The translations under genes and the position numbers were made by a program. A stretch of 64,000 nucleotides of DNA from positions 25,394,001 through 25,458,000 of the forward strand of contig JAIVEN010000002.1 in assembly GCA_026686845.1 (NCBI GenBank), in the 5' to 3' direction. The notes beneath the pieces were generated by a model. It saw only the letters and a program-made list of their open reading frames with translations. It ran no database searches and was not told the DNA's origin. The stretch's first letter is position 1. Each line of letters starts with the position of its first letter. Of the stretch, positions 1 through 12,162 are shown piece after piece. This DNA is from Adenanthera pavonina (taxonomy: Eukaryota; Streptophyta; Magnoliopsida; Fabales; Fabaceae).

Positions 1-642
1 AACTTTGCCTCTATTGAACCTCTTTTCAGTTAGAAAATTGCTCAGTCTCTCATACCATGCTCTAGGGGCTTGTTTTAAACCATAAAGAGCTTTCTTCAGT
101 TTATAAACATGGTTTGGTTTTGTAGAATCCTCAAAACCTGGAGGTTGATCTACATAAACCTCTTCCATGATATATCCATTAAGAAAGGCACTCTTTACAT
201 CCATTTGATACAATAAAATATTTTTCATGCATGCATATGCTAGCAGTATTCTTATGGCTTCTAATCTAGCTACTGGTGCAAAGGTTTCTTCAAAATCAAT
301 ACCTTCTTCCTGATTATATCCTTTAGCAACCAATCTAGCTTTATTTCTGATTATTGTTCCAGATTCATCAAGTTTATTTCTGAAAAACCATTTGGTACCA
401 ATGATGGGATGATTTTTGGGCCTAGGCACTAAATCCCAAACTTGATTTCTTTCAAATTGATTTAGTTCATCTTGCATAGCTAAAATCCAGTAATCATCAG
501 TTAAGGCTTCTTCAGCACATTTGGGTTCCATTTGTGAAATGAAAGCACAGTTTAGCATTTTGTCCCTTAATTGTTTTCTGGTTTTGACTTTCTCTTGAAT
601 ATCCCCTATCACTTGATCAACAGGATGATTCCTTTGATATCT
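1..642 (-). pseudogene. copia reverse transcriptase domain, partial
   Basis: Translation of the minus strand in the frame of the integrase segment gives the N-terminal half of a copia reverse transcriptase: a KWFFRNK-type segment, KARLVAKGYNQEEGIDF, ETFAPVARLEAIR, then QMDVKSAFLNG and LKKALYGLKQAPRAWYERL near the window edge. These are the usual finger and palm signatures of RVT_2. The YVDD catalytic box would lie left of position 1 and is not seen. A TAG at 643-645 separates this part from the integrase in the same frame, so it would be translated only by readthrough. Confidence 0.9.
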
Positions 643-2127
643 CTAAGCTCTAGGGAGTTCTTGAGATGTGTCTTCATTATTTTCTTCATCAAACTCTTTC
701 TCCTGGATATCTTCCTCTAAGTTAACAGATTCAGATATCTTTGAAGATTCAGTTTTACTTTTATCAGAAATGCCCAGTTTTTCAAAATTGAAAGCAAGAT
801 CATCCTCATTGGTAACATGTTTTGAAACAGTTTCATTTTCAGCGAAAACCACATGCACAGATTCTTCTACCACATTTGATCTTTTATTATAAATTCTATA
901 TGCCTTACTCCTACTAGAATAGCCCAGAAATATACCTTCATCGGATTTGGCATCAAACTTACCCAGATTTTGTTTCCCATTATTGTGAACAAAGCATTTG
1001 CATCCGAATACATGGAGATGGGACAGATTTGGCTTTCTTCCCTTATACAGCTCATATGGAGTCTTCCCAAGGATTGGTCTGATGTAGGCTCTGTTTATGA
1101 TGTAGCTTGCTGTATTCACTGCATCAGCCCAAAACACTTGAGAGAGTTCCTTCTCATTTAGCATATCTCTGGCCATCTCTCCAATAGTTTTGTTCTTCCT
1201 TTCTACTACCCCATTCTGTTGAGGGGTCCTTGGAGCTGAGAAGTTGTGATCAATTCCATGCTCATTGCAGTACTCCAGGAAGTATATATTTTCAAATTCT
1301 CCTCCATGGTCTGACCTGATAGACACAATAGAAATACCTTTCTCATTTTGCACTTTCTTGGCTAAGGTTACAAATGCATCAAAGGTATCACTTTTAGAGG
1401 AGAGAAATAATGTCCAAGTGAATCTAGAATAATCATCTACAATTACAAGCACATACAGATTACCACCGAGACTTTTTACCCTAGATGGTCTAGTTAAGTC
1501 CATATGCAGCAATTCAAGTGGTCTAGTTGTGGTAACTACATTTTTAGATTTAAAAGATGATTTAATTTGTTTCCCTCTTATGCATGCATCACATTCTTTG
1601 TCCTTTTCAAAAGATATTTTTGGCAGGCCAGTTACTAGCTCATTTTTAACCAGTTTAGACAATTGATTCATGTTAACATGAGCTAATCTCCTATGCCATA
1701 ACCAGCTATCATTATCCTGACTAATTAAACATACAGAATCCAAGGGAGGAAGTTCATCAAGATCAATAGTATAACAATTACCATCCCTTTGAGCTTTGAG
1801 GATTACTTTGCGATAACTTTTTCTGATGACCTGACAAAACTTCGAGTCAAACAGCACCCAATTTCCTTTATTACAGGTCTGACTCACGCTCAGCAAATTG
1901 TGGTTGAGGCCAATCACAAACAGCACTTCTTCAATGGATGTTTCTGGATTTCTGCCCACAATGCCAATACCAATAACTTTGCCATATTGATCACCTCCAA
2001 AGGTCACCTTTCCTCCTTTCTTGTCTCTAAGGGTGATGAACTTCTCCTTATCACCAGTCATGTGACTTGAGCAGCCACTGTCCATATACCATTTGTTGTT
2101 CTTCTTAGCTTTGAGACAGACCTGCAA
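643..2127 (-). pseudogene. copia protease and integrase
   Basis: The segment opens with an aspartic protease active site (WYMDSGCSSHMTG), then the GAG-pre-integrase zinc region (HRRLAHVN ... CDACIRGK), and the integrase core. The catalytic triad is visible as D in VIVDDYSRF, D in IRSDHGGEF and E in PQQNGVVERKN. The C-terminal part has FGCKCFVHN and FLGYSSRSKAYR, typical of copia integrases. It ends at a TAG at 643-645 beyond which the same frame continues as reverse transcriptase. The usual GP after the first core strand reads RP here (MDLTRPSR), a substitution that suggests decay. No ATG start is needed, since copia proteins are cut from a polyprotein. Confidence 0.93.
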
Positions 2128-2135
2128 AACAATAT

Positions 2136-3935
2136 TTATGTTTTCCTTTTAGGTACCCAAATTTGCTTGGGTCCTTTTCGGTCAGTAGATTTTTCCCTAG
2201 ATGCAGATGCAACTTTGGGAACCCATTCAACTTTCCTGCCACGTCCATTTTTCTTCAAGGCACAAGAACTGGAAATATGTCCCTTTTTGTTACAGAAATG
2301 ACAGGTAGTGAAGGGACTGCTAGATTGAGAAACAGGAAGAAAACAATGCAAATAATACTTTTGTCTTACATGCCTTGGTTGATTATATGTTTCAATGCGA
2401 GATGACATGTGATCTTTCTTTCTGTTGCTCTCAGCATGCACAAAATGTCTCATGTATGCATTCTGGTTTTCCTTCTTAATCTTTTCCTTGACAGCACATG
2501 GATCATAGCCAAGACCAGCTTTTCCTTGTGATATTCTTTGGCTCCCCATCAAGGCAAACAACATATCTTTACCTTTAGTGAGCCTAGACATGCTTTTTAC
2601 TAAGTAATCATTAGTTTGCTTTGGTTTAATGCATGAAGTACAGCAAACAGATTCAGCAGCAGGTATAGATGTGGTTTCAGAAAAGTTGCTCTGAGATTCT
2701 AGTTTACTAATATTTTTCTTTGCTAGTTTTAGTTCTTTAGCAACTTTAATGAACTCATCATGAAGCTCATAAAATGCATCCAGTAATTCAGAATAGGAAG
2801 GTTCAGATTCATATACCTCTTCTTCCTGATCACTGCTGCATGAGGGTTCGGCTTCTTCAGAAGCAAGTGCCATCAGACAAATGTTGGCAATCTCATCTTC
2901 ATCTTCTTCTTCCTCATCTGAGTTGTTGCCCCATGTCGATGAGATGTAGGCTTTCTTCTTCTTCCCTTTGTCAGCAACTTTCTTTTCTCTTTCTTGTTTT
3001 TTGAGGAATTGAGGACAATCCCATTTGATGTGTCCTTGCTTCTTGCATTCATAGCAAGTCACAGGCTCTTTTGCCTCTTTCTTGCTTTCACTAGCTGCTC
3101 CTTTCTTGAAGAATCTCTTGTTCTTCTTCTTGCTGTAGAATCTTCCGAATTTTCTGACCATCATAGCCAGAGTTTCCTCATCCAGCTCATCTCCTTCATC
3201 AGATTCTTCTTCCTTTTCATCAGCAGCTTTGAGGGCAAGGCCTTTCTTCTTTCTGTCCAGCCCAGCTTCCTTGAGAGCTTTGATTTTTCCTTCATATTCC
3301 TCAAGGCTGCCGAAGAGAGCTGTGACAGAGGCCATTGATTCTCCTCTGGCTTCCTCTATTGCTGTCACCTTGGGCTGTCATTCCAAAGGAAGAGCTCTGA
3401 GTATCTTTCTTACTTTTTCAGATTGAGTGTACTCCTTTCCCAGGCTCTTCAATTGATTCACAATGAGAGTGAATCTCTTATGCAGCTCCTTTACAGTTTC
3501 TCCTTCAGTCATTCTGAAGCTTTCATACTCTCCAATGCATGTGTTTAGTCTGTTCTCCCTGACCCCAGTTGTTCCTTCATATGCAATCTGTAGAGTGTCC
3601 CACATCCCTTTTGCAGTTGAGCATTGTGAGACTCTGTAGAATTCATCCTGGTTCAGGGCACTGACTAAACAATGCTTGGCTTTGAAATTTAGCAGGACTC
3701 TTCTTCTGTCTTCCTCATTCCATTTTACTTCTAGCTTCTCTTTGTGTCTTCCATCTTCAGTTAGAGTCATTGGGACGAAATCTTCTTTTTCAATGACTGA
3801 CCAGATATCAAGGTCAATTGATTGGAGGTAAATTTGCATCCTCATCTTCCAGTACCCATAATGTTCTCCACTGAAGCCTGGTGGTCTATTAGTGTTGTTC
3901 CCTTCAGGAAGTATGCTTTCTCCAAAGCCAGCCAT
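2136..3935 (-). pseudogene. copia gag, interrupted by one stop
   Basis: The likely start is the ATG at 3935, 40 bases after the primer binding site, giving MAGFGESILPEG and the motif RPPGFSGEHYGYWKMRM, the usual opening of plant copia gag (UBN2 family). An in-frame TGA at 3378-3380 splits it; the same frame continues to a TAA at 2136-2138. The second half has an acidic and lysine-rich middle and two CCHC zinc knuckles, CYECKKQGHIKWDC and CHFCNKKGHISSSC, for binding the element's RNA. Gag forms the virus-like particle in the cytoplasm. The next segment (integrase) lies in another frame, so a frameshift or processing step at about 2128 would be needed. Confidence 0.9.
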
Positions 3936-3974
3936 CTTAATTCCCAGACTGTGAGATCCTTTGAATGGGAATCC

Positions 3975-3988
3975 GGGCTCTGATACCA
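3975..3988 (-). other. primer binding site, initiator Met tRNA type
   Basis: On the minus strand the sequence TGGTATCAGAGCCC starts two bases after the LTR. It matches the 3' end complement of plant initiator methionine tRNA, the usual primer for copia minus-strand DNA synthesis. Confidence 0.9.
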
Positions 3989-4534
3989 CTTGTTAGCAAG
4001 GCTGACTTCCCAAGAGGGGGGGTGAATTGGGAATATTGAAATTTTTCTGCACAAAGTGAAATGGGTGAAGATAGCACAGTATAAAGGAAGCAACGTATAA
4101 AACAGAGCAAGCTGAAAAGTAAATATGAGGAGAAGAAGACTCAGTAATTTATCCTGGTTCGGTCTGTTCACTTGACCTACGTCTAGTCCCCAAGACACCT
4201 CTTGAGATTTTTCCACTATACAGCAAGAATTCAACGGGCTTCTTGCTAATGCCTCAGTACAACGAGTATGCTCTGTTTTCTGGAGCTTTCTCAATCTCTC
4301 TAAGCACTTCTACAATGTGCTTCCCAATCCCCTTGTGATTTCCCTTCACAAGTAAATCTATCTTCCAGATGAAGAGTAGATTGTTTACAAAGATATAACT
4401 CTCTTGAATAGAGTAGATATGAAGGTTAAAGTACAGATATTGAAGTTAGAGGGTAAAAGCTTTTGAGAAGAGAATTCAGCAGAAATTCAGTATATACAGG
4501 TTTGATTCATTACCCACAACTTCAAATGTTGTTG

Positions 4535-4543
4535 TATTTATAG
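4535..4543 (-). promoter_or_regulatory. TATA box in copia LTR
   Basis: CTATAAATA on the minus strand, between the repeat-filled U3 side and the primer binding site, in the position expected for the element's own promoter. Transcription would start some 25-35 bases further toward lower coordinates. Confidence 0.55.
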
Positions 4544-4679
4544 ATTTAGGTCCCAACTATTCGTTAGAGACAAAATCTATCCGTTGGGGAAGTTATCCAA
4601 CGGTTACTCTGAAAAACTATCCGTTAACCAACCGCATTTAATGTTTCTGACATACTGAAATTCGAATTTTGGTTGGTCA

Positions 4680-5560
4680 ACAGACGAATTTCAAAGGAAC
4701 CGAAGGTTAAAGCTTCCAACGTTACAGCACGAAGTTCGTCTGTTCATGAAGTGAAATTCAAATTTTGAAACTTGTAAAATGTTTTCACGTTGTGACATAC
4801 TAATTTTCAAGAAATTTTTTCTGTTAAGTATGAACAGTGTTTTCAATTTTCTACAGTGCCCTCGAAATTCGAATTTTGGAAGCCCAAAATTCGTCTGTTC
4901 CCAGTACGTTCAAGGAAGCACAGTAGTTCACTTTCTTCAAAATTCGAATGTTGAAAGAGTGAAGTTCGTCTGTCAGAGAGATTCTTTTCAGACTAACTTC
5001 AACATTCGAAGTTACAAAACTCTGTCATTCGTATGTCAACATTTCATTCCAACAGACTCACACCCTTGGCTTCTGAAATTCGAATTTTAATGTTCAAAGT
5101 TCGTCTGACAGAAAGCAGTTTTGAAACTTAAATTATTCTTGATCTCAGATGAACTTTAACATTGTTTTAGACGAATTTCTTCCATTTTCATAAGTTGTGT
5201 TTTGTCTTAAATTTGAATTTTGAAGACTCAAAGTTCGTCTGTTTCAAAGAAGCTTCTTTCAGACTTATATGAAAATTCGAATGTTGGAAAGCCAAAGTTC
5301 GTCTGTCAGATAGTATTTTTGAAACTCAATTTCATCTTGATTTCAGATGAACTTTAACATTGTTTCAGACGAATTTCTTTGGTTTACATAAAATGCTTTC
5401 TGTTTGAAATTTGAATTTTGAAGACTTGAAGTTCGTCTGTCACTAAAGGCTTCTTTCAGACTCATATGAAAATTCGAATTTTGAAGAACCAAAATTCGTC
5501 TGACAGAGAGACATCTCTTCAGACTTGTTCAGTTTTAGCTCGAAATTCGAATTTCTAAAG
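4680..5560 (-). repeat. tandem repeats in LTR U3 region
   Basis: A diverged repeat field in which AATTCGAATTTTG-like and AAGTTCGTCTGTCAG-like blocks alternate. TTCGTCTG occurs eight times (near 4736, 4888, 4963, 5097, 5231, 5297, 5430, 5494). At the right side two copies of a unit of about 198 bp can be aligned: cagatgaactttaac at 5146 and 5344, and ctttcagact at 5256 and 5453. AATTCGAATT is itself palindromic. Variable tandem repeats in U3 often hold promoter or enhancer elements, but no function can be shown here. Confidence 0.85.
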
Positions 5561-6320
5561 GCAAAGTTCGAATTTCCCATATGACAGTTCAGTTTAAATT
5601 TCTCAACCTTTGTCTGTTTGTGGGTGTTTTTCAAATGAGTTAAGATTTAACATAAAATCAAGGTTTAAAAACATCTTTTGCTCAAATCAAAATCTTTTAC
5701 CCATTCATAACTAAAGCTAAAGATCCTACAATAGATCTAGCACCAATTACTTAGAAATCCTTCACTTGAAACACTTTGAGCTCCTTTGATATCTTCAATC
5801 CAAGCTCTTGTATGCTGGTTTGGAATCATCAAAACTCTTGATTCAACATGAAGGATTTTTTTTGTCCAACGGCAAAATAGTAATCTTAATTCTGTTTTTA
5901 TTTTTCTTTTGATAAAAATAAAAATCATTCCCTTATCTCTTAAAAATCATATTAAATAAATTCACATGTAATCATCTTTTTATTATATCCTTTTAAATCA
6001 CATTACTTAACTCATCTTATAATTAAACCAATCGAAATGTAAAAGGCCAATGGAATGGGCAACCATTCCTGGAAATGGAGTACAAATGACATAAATGTCC
6101 TTGCTAAAAAGTACAAAATGACAGCTATTTGTATTTTTTTATGTGATTCTAATCCTAATGGTCACGAGGACATAAGGGGCATTCTCTTTCAACTAATGAA
6201 ACTGACGTGTTTTCTTTTCTTTTTTTTTTCCGGTTGTTTATTTGATGATTATTGTTTACAATTGCAATTGATATTCCACAAAATATGCGCAAAAAATATA
6301 ATATACATATATATACACTT

Positions 6321-6366
6321 ACACACACACACATATATATATATATGTATGTATGTATGTATGTAT
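6321..6366. repeat. compound microsatellite (AC)n(AT)n(ATGT)n
   Basis: A run of AC dinucleotides passes into AT dinucleotides and then five or so ATGT tetranucleotides. ORFs across this stretch are artefacts of the repeat. Confidence 0.9.
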
Positions 6367-6718
6367 ATATTATACACATATATGCGTGTGTGATAAGATT
6401 GAGAAAAAATATGGAAATGGATCATACCTTGGAACGAAAAAATATCTAATGATTAATCTCCACTCTCAACCTGATTTTTTTTGGGTGAGAAAAGGAAGCT
6501 CAAGGCTATAGTTTTAAATTTTAGTATTTTAACATCATTAATTCTAATATTATGACCTCACTAGACTAAAGTTTTTCTTTTACCTCTAAACTCAAATTTT
6601 GAATATATTTTGATTTAAATTTTTTTAGATACAGTAGTTTAAAATTTTTGTAAGGGTTTTATTAAGTCTAATAAATATAATATTAAAGTGATCTACAGGG
6701 GGAGAGCCTAACTAACTT

Positions 6719-6780
6719 AAACTCCCAAATAATTTTTATAAAAAATATTATTTTATTTTATAAAAATTATTTGAGAGTTT
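6719..6780. repeat. short inverted repeat (hairpin)
   Basis: Arms 6719-6740 and 6759-6780 are 22 bases long with 21 matches around an 18-base AT-only loop. Unpaired T runs do not follow it, so it is not a terminator; it could be a collapsed MITE or foldback remnant. Confidence 0.7.
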
Positions 6781-7308
6781 AATTTTTAAAATCCAAATTG
6801 ATAAGGGAGAGAATTGAGAGACTATTAGATTAAATCTCTTTCAAATTAGGTCATCTCCACTAATCCAACATCCTAGATTATCATCCCAATGAATCATTCT
6901 GCACAAGGGTCCTAGTGATATCCAGAACTGAGTTGAATGCATCTTAAACCCAAGGACCAAGCAAGCTCAAGTCCAACAAGAACCCCCAACATTCAACAAC
7001 ATAGGCTGAGCACCAGCCTATATTCTTGTTGAGAAACGGAGAATCCAGTTTGCATTGTGGTCCCTCACACCCAGCAGGATTTGGGTTACCGGGACAAGCA
7101 CCATCAGTATTAAAGAGTTGATTGGTTTAACATGAGAATGGGAGAAGGAATGGAAATGGAAGAGCTCTATCCTATGAACATGAGAAGTTTTTTTTTTTTC
7201 TAAAGTCATTTTACTATTTAACAAACACAATTTTTATACTTTCTCTCACATTTTCTTTTTTCTCAACTTTATTTTCATATACCAAACATAACATAAGCTT
7301 AGTCCAAC

Positions 7309-7515
7309 TCACTTCATGAGGGTTTCTTTTAATAGGGGAAGAAAAGTCATTGGAGCATTCAAAGAGAAAGCAGGAGGGGAAGCCTTCCCAATGTCAAAGC
7401 AAAAGCTAAGAATGGCTTCTCTACTAATGGAAGAGTGCTGCGGGGAAGGATTTTTGCTAAAAATATTAATGTTCCTATGCTTCCAAGTCACCCAAGGGAC
7501 ACCAAAAAGAATATT
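7309..7515 (-). pseudogene. LINE fragment, linker before RNase H
   Basis: The minus strand reads LFGVPWVTWKHRNINIFS and then SREAILSFCFDIGKA without a stop for about 60 codons. WxxWKxRNxxxF is the signature of the stretch between the zinc-binding and RNase H domains of plant L1-type LINEs. Nothing upstream or downstream extends the element, so this is an isolated scrap. Moderate confidence because the match is short. Confidence 0.45.
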
Positions 7516-7559
7516 CTAGGGAATATCACTTGCTTCAAGGTTTAAAGCAAGCGAAATAC

Positions 7560-7640
7560 TAGCTTAGATTAACATAAATGGTAAAGTTGTTGCCCCTTAA
7601 TTAAGAGATTGGGAGTTTGATCCCTAGCCCATGTCTGGAA
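7560..7640 (+). mobile_element. tRNA-like SINE head (tentative)
   Basis: TGGTAAAGTTG at 7579-7589 resembles a polymerase III A box and GAGTTTGATCCC at 7613-7624 a B box, about 30 bases apart, as in tRNA-derived SINEs. The rest of the element and its tail are not clear. Confidence 0.35.
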
Positions 7641-8130
7641 CACGTTTAGTCGAGAGAAGTATATTCTTTGCTCTTAATACTTTGAAAGAGATTAATTAAT
7701 TCTTATTATCGGCAAGGGATACTCCTAGCACATAGACTGGAAGCCCTAAAGGGATTTCCAGTACCTAAAGGGACAAGATAGTATCAAAGATAGTGTTGAG
7801 GGAGGTCGAGATAAGATAGTATCGAAGATAGCATCGTGGGAGGTTGGGACAATGACTAAGAAAACTAGTCAACCCATTGAAAAATAATCCGATTCCATTT
7901 TTCATTTTAAAAATCTTTAAAAAAAAATTACAACTTTGCGCCTTAAAAAAAATAAAAAATTCTGAACACATTAAGATATCTCAAGGATACCCAATATATT
8001 ACTTCATATATAACCAACAAAACTATCTTTATATAGGTCTTATCATTGCCACTTTTTTGAAACTTGAGCCATGTGTGACTTTCAAGTCTCATGGATTCTC
8101 TTTTTTTTTTCCCTTCTTTTTCTTCAATAT

Positions 8131-8525
8131 TTACTCATTTTTTTGTTTATTTCTTGAATGTTTTTTCTCCATGGGATAACATCATTCTAATATTTGTGAT
8201 ATTTATTATTTATCTATATTTTAATTTTAAATTTAATTATTTTAATTTAACTTTAATATGAATTTTAAAAGTGTTTGATAATGAAGATTTATTTCTTTTT
8301 CCTTCTTCTAACTTTTTTTTCTTTTTTCTTCAGTCCTTGCTCATTTTTTGTGTTTATTTCTTGAATTTTTTTTGTTATATGATAACATTATTTTAATCTT
8401 TGTTATGTATATTATTTACCTATATTTTAATTTTAAACTTTATCATTTTAATTTAACTTTAATATAGCTTTTAAAAGTGCTTGATAATAAATATTTATAT
8501 CATTTTTCTTATTTAAATTTTTTTC
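8131..8525. repeat. imperfect tandem duplication, about 206-bp unit
   Basis: The block starting catttttttgtttatttctt near 8135 recurs near 8342, followed in both by the same order of motifs (gataacat, ttatttacctatatttt, tttaacttt, aaaagtg.ttgataat). A third partial copy may start near 8545. The unit is T-rich and has no coding capacity. Confidence 0.75.
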
Positions 8526-8584
8526 TCAATCTTTTCTTCTTTTTATTTATTTACATCATTTTAATCTTTATGATACATATTAAT

Positions 8585-11500
8585 TACAACTGATCTGATC
8601 TCAGTCCGATCAATGAACCTTCAACTAGTATCTTACTTGGCTCAGTATCTGGCTTGGTTTTCTTAACATTGCTCTTGGTTTATGACAAAAAAAATAGCAA
8701 GCCAAGTAGTAAGGGGGATCCAAAAAAAATCTCACAAAATGAATTTCAATTTGAGCTACACTGTATGCATATTTCTTTTGATGATGCCAACACTAGAACA
8801 CAACCCAAAGGTCAAACCTTCAAAGGCTATGCAATGAGAGCCAAAGTTGCTAATAGTGTATGCACAATTCAAAGATGAAAAAAATAAATATTATCCTTTT
8901 TGGTATATTTTTCTTTGTGCTGTGTTTCTCAAAGAACGGGAAAAGAAAAACTTTTTTATTAAAATAAAAATAGCTCTCATCTAACAATTTTTTAATATAT
9001 ATATATATATAAATAGTTCCAAAATTTTTGTTATTTAAATCTGAAATGTAACTTTGAAATTAAAAAAAATATAATACTAATATATTAAGTAAAATCATAT
9101 TCCATCCAATCCATTTTATATATCATCATAAAACTTCAATCACATATAATTGTAAGGATATTTCAATTAAAAAAATTGCTTATCAGAAGTAAACGAATAA
9201 ATTTCATTTAAATTATCCCAAATTCAAATGGATTAAATTTAACGGTGACAGTATTTTAAAAATATTAAAATACCACTTGTTAGCGAATCCGAGTATTACT
9301 TTTCACTGTATCAAGGCAACATTTGTCATTATCAGAGAAAAATTAATATATATAATTATATATATATATACACACACATGTATGTATATAAAAGCCAGCA
9401 GGCAAATTTTCCTGATCAGGCAACCCGTTACTCCGGTTTCTTCGCTCCTTCCAGTAAATTAGAAAGACTTGTGATGTCTTGATCTAACCTGCTTCCTCAT
9501 ATAATTTCTCCCTCATATAATTTAGTCATTACTCCCAGTTCCACATCCAAAACATTATAATTTCTCTACAAATCATAAATCAAACTTTGCATTATATTAT
9601 ATTGGCCGGCTACTTGACCCACACTAAATATGCTAGTTATCATCATATCTTGAATGGGAAGCATTGGGACAACAATATTTCCTAAAAAAAATTAAAAAGT
9701 ATAAATATTATTTTTAAAAAATCATAAAATTAACTAAAATCATTAAAGAATTTAGGCACACTTTGTTCTTCTCTTTTTTCAAGCAGGCCTCCTTTCCAAA
9801 TATACTGCCATAAAAACACAATCTACATGTTATGATCACAGGAGATGTCAACAGGTTTGGAAATTTTGGCCATGTTAAGGGTGTGAACACTATATTTTGT
9901 CCAATATATTTAGAAAAAAAATAAATAAATACATTAAAAATAAAATATCTTTTTTAGGGTTTCATATGAAAAATAATAAGGTAGAACAATAATAATAAAA
10001 ATAATAAAAATAAAAGAATAACGACAAAACTATTATTGCTTTTTGTTTTGATAGACATAAAATTTATTGTTCTACAATATTATTATCAAGGAAAACCAAA
10101 AATATTAAAAAAAAAAAGACTTTGGAGTAAAATTTAAATATTATCTTTTAAAAAAAATCTAGGGATTATTTTTATTATCTTTTAAAATCTTGCTAACTTT
10201 CCTATAACAAGATTTAAGAAGAAAAAAGATAAAGTAAAAAAGGAAAAGAAATTAAATTTAAGGGAATGTGTGGATAGAATAATAATAATAATAATAATAA
10301 TAATATCTCTTAAGACTTTTTTTTTAAATGGATTTAATAATTTTAAAAAAAGATTAAAAGATTAAGATGTTATCGATATATGATTATTATCTTTAAGATT
10401 TTAAATTTTAAAATATTTTAAATTAAAAAATGTAAGCTTCTCTATAAATAAAGGGTTTAAGTCCCAAGGAAGAGAATCTAGAGGCTAGAGGCATGATAGA
10501 TAAGGTTGTGTTTTGCTATCATGTCTATTTAAATTACTTTTACCCAATATATGAAAAATCAGACCGGCTAGTTGGACTGATTAGGAAAGAGAATTGGTGT
10601 CAGGTCCGGTCTAGATGAAGAAGAGAAATAAGGATTCCAGAATTGGTTGAAAACCGATCAAACTGATTACGAATATGTGTAAACCAATAATGATCCGGCT
10701 GAGGACTGGTCAGAATTTTTTTATTTTTTTTTATTTTTTATCATTTTTAAAATAAAATAACATTATTTTTTGTACTAAATAGTACTATTTTTTGTATAAA
10801 TATTTTTTATATTATAATATTATATTAATATTATTATGATACATAATTATTAATAATGATAAATTTATTTAATAAATAATATGAAAATAGAATATTAATT
10901 AACTATTTTGAATTAAAAATATAATTATGAACAAATATTAACTTATGTAGATTATTAATAATGATAAACTTACTCAATTTTATTATTACCAGTTAAATTA
11001 TGATTTAACCATAATTAAATTATTGAACATTGAACCACTACCTTAACTAGTTTAAGACCAGTCTGATTTTTTATAGCTTACAATTTTATCTATTCTTCCT
11101 TCTATTTGTGTGTCTTTAATATTAATCTTGGAGCTATCAATATAATGTTTGTATTATCTATGTGTACCTATCCTTCCTGCCATTTGTGTGTCTTTAACCT
11201 TAATATTAATCTTGGAGCTATTAATATAATGTTTCTCTATGTGTGTATTTAAAGTGTTATATAAAGGATTATGAGTAATAGTACTAATTTTCGTCATAGT
11301 TATCTTTTTTATTTTTAAACATATAATTCCAAAAAGTCCAAAATTTGTATTAACAATTTTTCTCTCTCCTCACCATTTAGAGCTTACCATTAGGGATGCC
11401 AATTGTCCCGATGTGCATTTAATGTGCTTTTACAAAAGATTATGTGTGAGACCAATTTTCACCATAATTGCTAATTAAAGGATTTTTTAGAGTCAATTTA

Positions 11501-12162
11501 AAGTGGATAATAGATATTTCTTCTTTATTTGTAGGATAATAATAATACAAAACTTTCCTATAGTCCATTTTAAAGAATATAATTATTAACTTTCTTTTAC
11601 AAGGAAATAAAAATAAAACAATAATGAATAACTCAATTTCTTTTAAAAGACAACAACCAATTTTTAATCCAAATTGAGTGGACTTTAATTTCTTCTAAGG
11701 GTATCTAGACCCTAGGTCAAGTTCGCCGTATAAAAATAATGTTATTTTTTTCATTTAATTTTTTTTTGGATTTAATAATCAAATGTAATTAACAATTAAT
11801 GATAATTTATTTTTAAGGCTATATTATAGCATAACAAATTTAGGGTAATCATTCTCTTAAATAGGTGGTGTCGGGGTACCTAATATCTTCCCTAACCGAC
11901 TCCTAGACCTAATTATATTATTTGTAAACCAACTTTTTCTATTCTAAAAAGTTTTCTAAAATTTTTTCTCAAAGTAGGACTAATTGCAGATCTCATTAAC
12001 TAAAGTTTAATGCATATGCTAATTCAACGTAGAAGAAATAATTAATATGAGGTCAAAACATACTCAAGAATTAGTTGTGTCAACTTGATGAGATCTGAGA
12101 AATTTGAATTCTTAAATTTTCAATCAGTTTAAAATTTAAAATAAATTTGATACTTATATATA
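8585..12162. other. AT-rich non-coding stretch
   Basis: No gene recognised. It contains an (AAT)n microsatellite at 10278-10304, AT runs near 8995 and 9355, and a ~75-bp tandem duplication (11090-11161 and 11165-11241, both with tttgtgtgtctttaa and cttggagctat). The text at 10980-11060 (ccataattaaattattgaacat, accttaactagttta) resembles that at 41500-41600, so a dispersed AT-rich repeat is probable. Confidence 0.55.

Larger units (their letters stand above)
1..5848 (-). mobile_element. Ty1/copia LTR retrotransposon, 3' part outside window
   Basis: Read on the minus strand the order is 5' LTR (5848-3991), primer binding site (3988-3975), gag (3935-2136), protease and integrase (2127-643) and reverse transcriptase (642 to the window edge). 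RNase H and the 3' LTR must lie to the left of position 1. PR-INT-RT order is diagnostic of Ty1/copia. The integrase and gag wording resembles the plant Sire/Maximus group, but lineage is a judgement from memory. A likely 5-bp target duplication is tgaag at 5849-5853; its partner is outside the window. The coding part carries in-frame stops at 643-645 and 3378-3380 and a frame change near 2128-2136, so this copy is not autonomous as read. Confidence 0.93.
3991..5848 (-). repeat. 5' LTR of the copia element, about 1.86 kb
   Basis: On the minus strand it begins TGTTGAATCAAGAG and ends CTAACA, so it has the canonical TG...CA ends, and it stops two bases before the primer binding site. The U3 part holds a long field of tandem repeats (4680-5560). 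A TATA box is at 4535-4543. The partner 3' LTR is outside the window, so LTR identity cannot be used for dating. Confidence 0.85.
5854..7305. other. non-coding stretch with simple repeats
   Basis: No gene recognised. It holds an AC/AT/ATGT microsatellite (6321-6366) and a strong inverted repeat at 6719-6780. The remaining sequence is AT-rich with no ORF that resembles a known family. Confidence 0.6.

Noticed and set aside
6055..6449. ORFs of 60-110 codons on both strands
   Set aside because: They run through the AC/AT/ATGT microsatellite and T runs; composition explains them.
7316..7519. Plus-strand 67-codon ORF
   Set aside because: Shadow of the minus-strand LINE-like reading frame, which carries the recognisable WKHRNINIF motif.
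8654..8878. 74-codon plus-strand ORF
   Set aside because: Not similar to any family I know and no gene context; a faint likeness of its second half to copia LTR text is too weak to call.
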